Assembly: GCA_028822125.1 (NCBI GenBank)
Contig: JAPKEK010000084.1
Span: 1-7,566 of the forward strand
Origin: Pseudomonadales bacterium
GTDB taxonomy: Bacteria > Pseudomonadota > Gammaproteobacteria > Pseudomonadales > Azotimanducaceae
Length of the DNA stretch: 7,566 bases
Reading direction: 5' to 3'
A model generated the notes under the pieces. It had not been told where the DNA came from. It made no database searches and worked only from the letters and a program-made list of their open reading frames with translations. This document shows positions 1-5,900 of this stretch, piece after piece. How positions within the stretch are numbered: position 1 is the stretch's first letter; each line of letters begins with the position of its first letter. The position numbers were made by a program, and so were the translations under genes.

Positions 1-1
1 T

Positions 2-505
2 ATTGCCCGAAAATTAATTAAAAATCCGGACACGGTCAGTGATATAGAGCTCTCCTATCACGGCCCACTGGCTATTACCGGTACCGAAGGCCTTGTGGTG
101 ACCTATGCCAAATGCTGCCGGCCTATTGCTGGAGACCCTATCGTTGGCCACATCAGTGCTGGACGCGGCATCGTCATCCATGTGGAGACCTGCGGAAATA
201 TGTCCGAAATCAGGAACAAGGGTGATGAGATAATGACGGTACGCTGGGAACCTGGTGTCGACCAGGAATTTGCAGTTGAATTGCGGGTAGAGCTGGAACA
301 CGAAAAAGGCATGATCTCCATGCTGGCTTCAACTATTACCAGCGCCGAGGCTAATATTGAACGAATAAGCCTGCTTGAGAAAGACGCCCATCTGGCCATT
401 GTCAATATTGTCATGACCTTAAAGGATCGGGTCCACCTGGCCAGAGTTATTCGCAAGGTAAGACATATCCACAACATTAATAAAATTATTCGATTGAAAG
501 GCTAA
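2..505 (+). CDS. spoT: SpoT C-terminal part, bifunctional (p)ppGpp synthetase/hydrolase (5' truncated by window edge)
   Basis: SpoT is the cytoplasmic enzyme that makes and degrades the alarmone (p)ppGpp. Only the last 167 residues are visible, so the hydrolase, synthetase and TGS domains lie outside the window. The visible part opens in the conserved-cysteine (zinc-finger/RIS) region: TYAKCCRPIAGDPIVGH at visible residues 34-50 and a later ETC give the Cys38, Cys39, His50 and Cys64 set of this family. A C-terminal ACT domain follows at about residues 90-167 (EFAVELRVELEHEKG onward). The AKCCRPI-GDPI wording is that of SpoT rather than RelA, and the ridA-recG neighbourhood agrees. Reading frame 2 is open from the window edge, so the GTG/ATG codons near position 95 are internal, not starts. 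The TAA stop shares one base with the ridA ATG. Identity is near certain; catalytic activity cannot be judged from this fragment. Confidence 0.96.
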   Translation: MARKLIKNPDTVSDIELSYHGPLAITGTEGLVVTYAKCCRPIAGDPIVGHISAGRGIVIHVETCGNMSEIRNKGDEIMTVRWEPGVDQEFAVELRVELEHEKGMISMLASTITSAEANIERISLLEKDAHLAIVNIVMTLKDRVHLARVIRKVRHIHNINKIIRLKG

Positions 506-900
506 TGGAAAAAATTACAACAATTTCCACCACTGCAGCGCCACAGGCACTGGGACCCTACTCACAGGGAGTCGTCACAGGCGGGCTATTATTCATCAGC
601 GGCCAAATAGGATTAATTCCCGAAACCGGAGAGCTGATCGACGGCGACCTCAGTCATCAGACAAAACAGGTCTTTGACAATATCCACTCGATTTGCGCAG
701 CCGCTGGCGTGGGCATGCAGAATATTGTCAAACTGACCATCTATTTGACAGACCTTTCCCAATTCAACCTGGTCAACGAACTCATGCAGAACAGGTTTGA
801 GAAACCCTATCCTGTAAGAGCGACTGTCGAGATCAGTGCCCTGCCAAAGAACGCACTAATCGAGATCGAAGCAGTGGCGGCCATGACTGTCGGTGGCTAA
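505..900 (+). CDS. ridA: RidA family reactive enamine/imine deaminase
   Basis: The 131-residue product has the full length of the RidA (YjgF/YER057c/UK114) family. These small cytoplasmic trimers hydrolyse reactive enamine/imine intermediates such as 2-aminoacrylate, released by PLP-dependent dehydratases, and so protect other PLP enzymes. Visible family hallmarks are ALGPYSQ at residues 15-21, FISGQIGLIP at 30-39, VKLTIYLTDL at 75-84, and the C-terminal signature VRATVEISALPK at 104-115 followed by IEIEAVA. Arg105 and Glu120 match the catalytic-site residues of the archetypal RidA branch, so true imine deaminase activity is likely. The ATG overlaps the spoT stop (TAATG). A short AAGG at 498-501 lies 3 bases upstream, inside spoT, suggesting coupled re-initiation. 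The 3' end overlaps recG by 8 bases. Specific substrates beyond the family role are not readable here. Confidence 0.95.
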   Translation: MEKITTISTTAAPQALGPYSQGVVTGGLLFISGQIGLIPETGELIDGDLSHQTKQVFDNIHSICAAAGVGMQNIVKLTIYLTDLSQFNLVNELMQNRFEKPYPVRATVEISALPKNALIEIEAVAAMTVGG

Positions 901-2953
901 AACGCTTGAAAACGTGTCGGTCGCCACGCTCAAGGGTGTGGGACCGGCTATGTTTAAAAAACTGGAACAGTTGTCCATCCATAATCTGCAGGACCTGTTA
1001 CTGCACCTGCCGCTTCGCTATGAAAACAGAACCAGAATAACGGCCATAGCCGATGCTCAACCTGGCGACCACCTGGTGCTAAAAGGCCAGATCGTAAGTA
1101 CTCAAATCCAATTTGGAAGACGAAGAAGTCTTGTTGCTAGCCTGAGAGATGAAACCGGGCAAATCAACCTGCGTTTTTACTACTTTGGGAAAACACAGCA
1201 AGCCCAGTTGGAAGCGTTACCTGAAATCCGCTGCTTTGGCGAAATAAGGCGAGGTGCCTCGGGTCTGGAGTTGTACCATCCCGAATACAGCAACCAGTTA
1301 AATCAGCCTCTGGAAACAACGTTAACCCCGGTGTACCCGGCGACTGAAGGAATCAGCCAGAACCAGCTTCGTAAATTAGTATTGCAGACCCTGGCAACCT
1401 TGCAACAGAGCCAGCTTCTCGCCAATCTCATCAATGTACCAGGTCGACCGGTGATCACTGATAGTCTTGTTCATCTGCACCAACCTTCAGCCAACAGTAA
1501 CCTTGAGCGACTCAGTGAAGGCTTGGACCCGGCACAACGAGCGCTGTCATTTGAAGAACTCACCGCACATCAGATCGGTATCCTGTTCATGCGGGAGAAA
1601 TTGACCCAGCTGCCAGCACCACAATTCGAAGAACCTTCAGGCCTGGTTGAGAGTTTCATCAAACAATTAAATTTTACGTTAACCCAGGCACAAAAGAGAG
1701 TCGCCGCAGAAGTCTCACAGGACCTGCAAAGAAGTACCCCCAGCCTTCGCCTTCTGCAGGGCGATGTCGGTTCCGGAAAGACCGTTATCGCTGCTCTTGC
1801 GGCCGTACAGGCCTGTGAAAATCAGTTTCAGACAGCATTGATGGTGCCGACTGAAATACTCGCCGAACAGCACTATGTCACTCTCAAGGCCTGGCTCGAG
1901 CCGCTCAACATCACGGTAAACTGGCTTGCCAGCAGTATCAAAGGTAAACAGCGAAGCCAGCTACTTGATGACCTGTGCACTGGCAGACTGCAGGTCATCG
2001 TCGGCACCCACGCATTATTTCAGGATCAAGTCAGCTTCAAGCAGCTGGGCCTGGCCATTATAGACGAGCAGCACCGCTTTGGCGTTCATCAAAGAATGGC
2101 GCTGCGCGACAAGGGCGAAAAACAAGGATTAATGCCGCACCAGTTAATCATGACTGCAACACCAATTCCTAGAACCCTGACCATGAGCCTCTACGGCGAC
2201 ATGGACTGTTCGGTCATCGATGAACTCCCGGCCGGTCGAACACCCATCACCACCCGCATCATTCCAGGTAGCAGGCGCATTGAAATCATCAATCGATTGA
2301 AAGCAGCCTGTGTCTCAGGCGCTCAAGCCTACTGGGTCTGTACCCTGATAGAAAGCTCAGAGACCCTGGCTGCTCAAGCAGCTCAGGATACCGCTAGACA
2401 ATTAGAAAAAGCCCTGCACCCATTAGTGGTCGGGCTCGTGCACGGCAGAATGTCTGGCCAGGAAAAGGCCCGGGTGATGGAAAGATTCAGTCATGGCGAT
2501 ATTCAGGTGCTGGTCGCCACGACCGTCATTGAAGTCGGCGTCGACATTGCTAATGCCAGTTTCATGGTTATAGAAAACGCCGAACGGCTAGGCCTGACCC
2601 AACTGCATCAATTGCGCGGCCGAGTCGGTCGAGGTCAATCAAAAAGCTTCTGTTTATTGCTGTATGCCACACCGCTGGGAGAGGTCAGTAAAAAACGACT
2701 GAATGTCATACGCCACAGTCAGGACGGATTTTTTATTGCCGAGCAGGATCTCATTATCCGAGGACCAGGTGATGTACTGGGAGACCGTCAATCCGGTAAC
2801 GTCAATTTCAAAATAGCTGATTTGATGCGGGATCAGGATATGCTTGACGAAGCAATCCATCTTGCCCGGCAATTATTTTCAGAAAACAGTACCGTCGCTA
2901 AAGCACTGGTGCAGCGCTGGATTGGTTCAGTCTCGAATTACGGCCAGGTCTAA
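893..2953 (+). CDS. recG: ATP-dependent DNA helicase RecG
   Basis: RecG is a double-stranded DNA translocase that regresses stalled replication forks and remodels branched recombination intermediates. The 686-residue length fits the family (E. coli, about 693). In order one sees the N-terminal LKGVGPAMFKKLEQL and DLLLHLPLRYENRT; the OB-fold wedge region, roughly residues 60-160, ending near LTPVYPATEGISQ; helicase motif I GDVGSGKT at 290-297; the DEQH box at 391-394; motif III TATPIPRT at 421-428; motif V region VATTVIEVGVD at 541-551; motif VI QLRGRVGRG at 573-581; and the TRG region DGFFIAEQDLIIRGPGDVLG shortly after. All key residues are present. The start is a GTG at 893, overlapping ridA by 8 bases. 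An in-frame stop at 884-886 excludes anything much longer, and the next ATG would remove the conserved LKGVGPA segment. No strong Shine-Dalgarno precedes it, so coupling to ridA translation is likely. Confidence 0.97.
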   Translation: MAKTLENVSVATLKGVGPAMFKKLEQLSIHNLQDLLLHLPLRYENRTRITAIADAQPGDHLVLKGQIVSTQIQFGRRRSLVASLRDETGQINLRFYYFGKTQQAQLEALPEIRCFGEIRRGASGLELYHPEYSNQLNQPLETTLTPVYPATEGISQNQLRKLVLQTLATLQQSQLLANLINVPGRPVITDSLVHLHQPSANSNLERLSEGLDPAQRALSFEELTAHQIGILFMREKLTQLPAPQFEEPSGLVESFIKQLNFTLTQAQKRVAAEVSQDLQRSTPSLRLLQGDVGSGKTVIAALAAVQACENQFQTALMVPTEILAEQHYVTLKAWLEPLNITVNWLASSIKGKQRSQLLDDLCTGRLQVIVGTHALFQDQVSFKQLGLAIIDEQHRFGVHQRMALRDKGEKQGLMPHQLIMTATPIPRTLTMSLYGDMDCSVIDELPAGRTPITTRIIPGSRRIEIINRLKAACVSGAQAYWVCTLIESSETLAAQAAQDTARQLEKALHPLVVGLVHGRMSGQEKARVMERFSHGDIQVLVATTVIEVGVDIANASFMVIENAERLGLTQLHQLRGRVGRGQSKSFCLLLYATPLGEVSKKRLNVIRHSQDGFFIAEQDLIIRGPGDVLGDRQSGNVNFKIADLMRDQDMLDEAIHLARQLFSENSTVAKALVQRWIGSVSNYGQV

Positions 2954-2967
2954 GAAAATAACTGCCA

Positions 2968-4218
2968 TTATTCTGAATCAAAAATGGCCTGCTCAAACTG
3001 CCCCTCACTTCTAGCGACAACGGTTGCAACAGTTGCATCACCCACCACATTCACCACTGTGCGGGTCATATCAAGAAGTCGATCAACACCGATAATCAGG
3101 GCAATACCCTCTACTGGCAAGCCAACTTGGGTCAACACCAGGGCCAATGTGATCAGCCCGACACCAGGTACGCCTGCGGTACCAATCGATGCCAGGGTTG
3201 CCGTCAAAATCACCATAAGATAGCCCGAGAGAGAAATATCGACATTAAAAGCCTGAGCGATAAAAACAGTCGCTACACCTTGCATAATAGCCGTGCCGTC
3301 CATATTGATGGTGGCACCCAGCGGAATAATAAAGCTGGCGACTTGATTCTTAACTCCGAGCCTCTTCTTGACCGCTTCCAGCGTAACCGGCAGGGTTGCG
3401 CCACTGGAAGACGTCGAAAACGCAAAAACCATCACTGGCATCATCTTTTTGTAAAAAGTGATGGGATTCAATCCGGCAAGGAATCGAATCAACATAGGGT
3501 AGGTAACAAAAAAATGTATCATCAGAACCAATAAAACGGCCATAAAATAGTAAATCAACTGGGCAATAGCCGAGAAACCCATTTTTGAAAACAAAGTCAC
3601 CATCAAACAGAAAACACCGATGGGAGCGACATTCATCAGCATTAACACCAGGCGCATTACAACTTCATTCCAATCATTGAAGGTATCCCGAAGACGCTCC
3701 CCATGAGCGCCTGCTTTTGTAATGGCGACCCCCAGTAGAATCGCGAAAACAATAATCTGAAGCATATTAGTTTCGGCCATCGCCTGTATGGGATTGGTGG
3801 GGAATATATTGATTACTACCTGTTTCAGAGAAGGACTTTCCTTCGCCACAAATTCAGTGGCTGTGGCCATATTGAAGCCCATGCCCGGATTAATCAGATT
3901 GGCTAACAACAGAGCAAGGCAAATTGCAATGGCAGTGGTCATCAGGTACAGACCCACGGCCTTGATACCAATTCGACCCATGTGGCCTTCACCTGAGAGA
4001 TTACTTGCGCCCGAGACCAGGGACACAAACACCAGCGGCACGACTAAGAGTTTCAAACTGGCTATAAATACCTTGCCACCCACATCGAAGATACCATCAA
4101 CCACATAAACTCTGAGAAAACTCGATGTGTCAAGTGCCATGGCATGGATTAACGAGCCCAGTACCAGTCCCAGTAGCATGCCCAGTAAAATATTTCGAGT
4201 CAGTTTACTCCGATCCAT
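2968..4218 (-). CDS. Dicarboxylate/amino acid:cation symporter (DAACS/SLC1 family), probably glutamate/aspartate
   Basis: This is a 416-residue inner-membrane secondary transporter of the GltP/GltPh/DctA fold, which imports acidic amino acids or C4-dicarboxylates with Na+ or H+. Hydrophobic segments run through the whole protein. Core motifs are all present: the serine-rich hairpin STSSSGATLP at 268-277, NMDGTA in TM7 at 305-310, GTAGVPG in the second hairpin at 346-352, and DMTRTVVNVVGD in TM8 at 383-394. By alignment with GltPh, Asp383, Arg386, Thr387, Asn390 and Asp394 occupy the amino-group, side-chain-carboxylate and cation-site positions. This favours glutamate/aspartate over a pure C4-dicarboxylate DctA, which has a different TM8 wording (inference). 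The ATG at 4218 follows an AGGA Shine-Dalgarno that overlaps the rubredoxin stop, so the two are probably one operon. The gene ends 14 bases from the recG stop, in convergent orientation. The exact substrate and coupling ion remain uncertain. Confidence 0.93.
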   Translation of the reverse strand: MDRSKLTRNILLGMLLGLVLGSLIHAMALDTSSFLRVYVVDGIFDVGGKVFIASLKLLVVPLVFVSLVSGASNLSGEGHMGRIGIKAVGLYLMTTAIAICLALLLANLINPGMGFNMATATEFVAKESPSLKQVVINIFPTNPIQAMAETNMLQIIVFAILLGVAITKAGAHGERLRDTFNDWNEVVMRLVLMLMNVAPIGVFCLMVTLFSKMGFSAIAQLIYYFMAVLLVLMIHFFVTYPMLIRFLAGLNPITFYKKMMPVMVFAFSTSSSGATLPVTLEAVKKRLGVKNQVASFIIPLGATINMDGTAIMQGVATVFIAQAFNVDISLSGYLMVILTATLASIGTAGVPGVGLITLALVLTQVGLPVEGIALIIGVDRLLDMTRTVVNVVGDATVATVVARSEGQFEQAIFDSE

Positions 4219-4224
4219 AACCTG

Positions 4225-4228
4225 TCCT
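4225..4228 (-). promoter_or_regulatory. Shine-Dalgarno of the DAACS symporter gene
   Basis: On the minus strand AGGA lies 6 bases before the ATG at 4218. Two of its bases belong to the TAG stop codon of the rubredoxin gene (4227-4229). Ribosomes finishing rubredoxin therefore terminate on the symporter's ribosome-binding site, which supports both the chosen start and translational coupling. Confidence 0.7.
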
Positions 4229-4394
4229 AAGCCTGTTCTTCCATTTCAAAATCTTCCTTGCTCACACCACACTCTGGACAGACCCAGTCATCAGGAATAT
4301 CTTCCCAGCGTGTACCCGCAGCAATTCCCTCTTCTTCCAGCCCTTCTTCTTCATCATAGATAAACCCACAAACAATACATTGCCACCTTTTCAT
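4227..4394 (-). CDS. rubA: Rubredoxin
   Basis: Rubredoxins are small cytoplasmic iron proteins with one Fe bound by four cysteines. They carry single electrons, for example from rubredoxin reductase to alkane hydroxylases or to oxygen/peroxide reductases. The 55-residue product is a complete single-domain rubredoxin. The two metal-binding knuckles are CIVCG (Cys6, Cys9) and CPECG (Cys39, Cys42), with the typical GTRWEDIPDDWVCP between them, and it resembles the Pseudomonas RubA type. I chose the ATG at 4394 because MKRWQCIVCG is the usual N-terminus and an AAAGGTGGTGA stretch lies upstream. An in-frame ATG at 4418 would add eight residues (MKGGEETI) but has no Shine-Dalgarno and would itself contain the one just mentioned. 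No rubredoxin reductase or hydroxylase gene is in the window, so the redox partner is unknown. The acidic amino acid symporter gene follows after 8 bases. Confidence 0.95.
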   Translation of the reverse strand: MKRWQCIVCGFIYDEEEGLEEEGIAAGTRWEDIPDDWVCPECGVSKEDFEMEEQA

Positions 4395-4404
4395 AATAGT
4401 TTCT

Positions 4405-4415
4405 TCACCACCTTT
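4405..4415 (-). promoter_or_regulatory. Shine-Dalgarno deciding the rubredoxin start
   Basis: The minus strand reads AAAGGTGGTGA here, a good match to the AAGGAGGTGA consensus and 10 bases before the ATG at 4394. It lies just inside the alternative ORF opened by the ATG at 4418, which itself is preceded only by AT-rich sequence (TTTTTTAGAAATTA). This favours the shorter 55-residue rubredoxin. Confidence 0.6.
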
Positions 4416-4436
4416 CATTAATTTCTAAAAAATAAA

Positions 4437-4454
4437 CGCATCCCAACGGATGTG
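4437..4454 (-). other. Small inverted repeat in the rubredoxin leader
   Basis: CGCATCC and GGATGTG flank a 4-base spacer (4444-4447). They form a stem with five perfect central pairs plus an outer pair across one imperfect position. If the minus-strand promoter proposed here is right, it lies in the 5' leader of the rubredoxin transcript, about 10-25 bases from its start. It could be a leader hairpin or a protein-binding dyad, but it is short enough to be chance. It is not followed by a T-tract in the minus direction that would make a convincing terminator. Confidence 0.3.
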
Positions 4455-4470
4455 CTGTGACCACAAGATC

Positions 4471-4499
4471 CGTATACTAACTCATTTGCAATATGACAA
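4471..4499 (-). promoter_or_regulatory. Candidate sigma70-type promoter for the rubredoxin-symporter unit
   Basis: On the minus strand a TTGTCA -35 box (plus-strand 4494-4499, five of six consensus bases) is followed by exactly 17 bases and then TATACG (4471-4476, four of six) as -10. Transcription would begin near 4464, leaving a leader of about 70 bases before the rubredoxin ATG. Spacing and box quality are good for a housekeeping promoter, but this is prediction only. The -10 overlaps the candidate ubiA -10 on the other strand. Confidence 0.5.
4473..4478 (+). promoter_or_regulatory. Candidate -10 element for ubiA-TRAP transcription
   Basis: TATACT matches five of six bases of the sigma70 -10 consensus. 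Transcription would start near 4485, about 28 bases before the favoured ubiA ATG at 4513 and downstream of the alternative ATG at 4450. No good -35 hexamer sits 16-18 bases upstream (only ATGTGC-like sequence), so the promoter would be weak or activator-dependent. It shares GTATAC with the minus-strand candidate promoter. Confidence 0.4.
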
Positions 4500-4512
4500 A
4501 CATGCCCAAATA

Positions 4513-5385
4513 ATGCTGCAACCGCTGATTGATAGCTGGCAACAAAAAGCCCCTCTGCTAATACAAGTATCACGGCTAGACCGGCCGGTTGGATCTGTGC
4601 TGCTACTCTGGCCAACCCTTTGGGCCCTCTGGATTGCTGCTGGGGGATTCCCGGGCTGGCACCTGCTCTGCGTATTTTGTCTGGGTACTCTGCTGACCCG
4701 TTCGGCTGGCTGTATCATTAACGATATTGCAGACCGGAAAATAGACCCGCACGTTGAGCGAACCCGGCATCGTCCCCTGGCGACCGGCCAATTAAGCGTT
4801 TTCACAGCGATACTCTTTATGGCCTTTCTCCTTTTCATTTCCCTGCTACTGGTGCTCAGCACAAACCTGCATACCTTCTTACTGGCAATTGCCGGAGCGC
4901 TTATTGCCGGTCTTTATCCCTTTGCAAAAAGAATCAGCCACTTGCCCCAGATCGTTCTTGGGATTGCGTTTTCCTGTGGAATACCCATGGCATTCACCGC
5001 CGTAACAAATTCGTTACCGCTGATCTGCTGGTTGTTATTCCTTGCCAACCTGGTCTGGGTAGTGGCTTACGATACTGAATATGCCATGGTAGACCGGGAA
5101 GATGACTTAACAATCGGGGTCGGTTCAACCGCCATTTTATTTGGTGATCTGGACCGCCTGATGATAGCTTTGCTGCAAGGTCTTTTTGTTGTCATGCTCA
5201 TCCAGATGGGCAATGAACTGGCTTTCGAGACTTCTTATTACGCGAGTATCATCGCAGTATCCTGCCTGTTCATCTACCAGCAATTCCTGATCAGAAACCG
5301 ACAGCGAGAAAAGTGCTTAACTGCATTCCTGAATAATCAGTGGGTCGGCGGCTTAATTTTTCTAGGCGTCCTGGTGCAATATTAG
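4513..5385 (+). CDS. ubiA: 4-hydroxybenzoate polyprenyltransferase UbiA
   Basis: UbiA is an inner-membrane prenyltransferase that attaches the polyprenyl side chain to 4-hydroxybenzoate, an early step of ubiquinone synthesis. From the ATG at 4513 the protein is 290 residues, the same as E. coli UbiA. Visible features are RLDRPVGSVLLLWPTLWALW at 21-40, the first Asp-rich Mg2+/diphosphate motif NDIADRKID at 70-78, RTRHRPLATG at 83-92, YPFAKRISHLPQIVLG at 135-150, and the second Asp motif YDTEYAMVDREDD at 186-198. Multiple hydrophobic helices are spread throughout. An in-frame ATG at 4450 would add 21 residues that are polar and unlike the family (MCCDHKIR...) and lies upstream of the likely -10 box, so 4513 is preferred, though neither start has a clear Shine-Dalgarno. 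ubiC, which makes 4-hydroxybenzoate and often sits next to ubiA, is absent here. TRAP permease genes follow after 8 bases. Confidence 0.95.
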   Translation: MLQPLIDSWQQKAPLLIQVSRLDRPVGSVLLLWPTLWALWIAAGGFPGWHLLCVFCLGTLLTRSAGCIINDIADRKIDPHVERTRHRPLATGQLSVFTAILFMAFLLFISLLLVLSTNLHTFLLAIAGALIAGLYPFAKRISHLPQIVLGIAFSCGIPMAFTAVTNSLPLICWLLFLANLVWVVAYDTEYAMVDREDDLTIGVGSTAILFGDLDRLMIALLQGLFVVMLIQMGNELAFETSYYASIIAVSCLFIYQQFLIRNRQREKCLTAFLNNQWVGGLIFLGVLVQY

Positions 5386-5393
5386 AACCCATT

Positions 5394-5900
5394 ATGAATG
5401 CTGCCATAAAAATCATCGATCGGATCAGCGAAGCCATAGGGCACTGTATAGCGTGGCTGGCTTTGATTATGATGATTCTCACAGGGATGGTGGTCATCGC
5501 TCGATATTTCTTTAATTTTGGATCCATCGCCATTCAAGAATCGATTATGTATCTGCACGCAACACTATTCATGCTCGGCATTGCCTATACCCTCAAACAG
5601 GGGGGCCATGTTCGAGTTGATATATTGCAAAGAAATCTCTCGCTGCGTCGACAATGCCAGATCGAACTCATCGGTTTTGTGATTTTTCTACTGCCAGTCG
5701 CCCTGTTTATGTTTTTCAGCAGTCTAAACTATGTTCGATTTTCCTGGTCGCTGTTCGAATCTTCCGGAGCACCAGGAGGATTACCCGGTATTTTCTTACT
5801 GAAAACCCTGATTCCCATCATGGCACTCGGCCTACTCCTGCAGGGTATCGCTGAAGCCCTTAAAAACCTGGTTAAACTTAGAACAGCAAACCATGGCTGA
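5394..5900 (+). CDS. TRAP transporter small permease subunit (DctQ-like)
   Basis: This is the four-helix small membrane subunit of a tripartite ATP-independent periplasmic (TRAP) transporter. It pairs with the large subunit to form the Na+-driven importer fed by a periplasmic binding protein. The product has 168 residues. Hydrophobic segments lie at about 16-37, 51-67, 90-110 and 132-153. Family wording includes VVIARYFFNFG at 33-43, the QES at 48-50 opening the second helix, and GGHVRVDIL at 70-78. The ATG at 5394 is 8 bases after the ubiA stop. An open frame extends upstream to 5340 inside ubiA, but its extra residues (MGRRLNFSRR...) are not family-like. No Shine-Dalgarno is evident before 5394, so coupling to ubiA translation is plausible. 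The 3' end overlaps the large subunit gene by 8 bases. By its partner it belongs to the FcbT2/TakQ-like class (inference). Confidence 0.9.
   Translation: MNAAIKIIDRISEAIGHCIAWLALIMMILTGMVVIARYFFNFGSIAIQESIMYLHATLFMLGIAYTLKQGGHVRVDILQRNLSLRRQCQIELIGFVIFLLPVALFMFFSSLNYVRFSWSLFESSGAPGGLPGIFLLKTLIPIMALGLLLQGIAEALKNLVKLRTANHG

Noticed and set aside
103..477. 124-residue open frame on the minus strand across spoT
   Set aside because: It lies wholly antisense to the clearly coding spoT 3' end, has no recognisable domain, and reads as a reverse-strand shadow.
2984..4108. Several plus-strand open frames (up to 135 residues) across the symporter gene
   Set aside because: The minus strand carries an intact 416-residue transporter with every family motif; these frames are its reverse-complement shadows.
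4482..4862. 126-residue minus-strand open frame inside ubiA
   Set aside because: Arg/Ser/Cys-rich composition without motifs, antisense to the conserved UbiA motifs, and inconsistent with the promoter arrangement at 4471-4499.
5340..5393. N-terminal extension of the small TRAP permease into ubiA
   Set aside because: The 18 added residues are basic and polar and not family-like, and they would overlap the conserved UbiA C-terminus. The ATG at 5394 gives a normal-length subunit.
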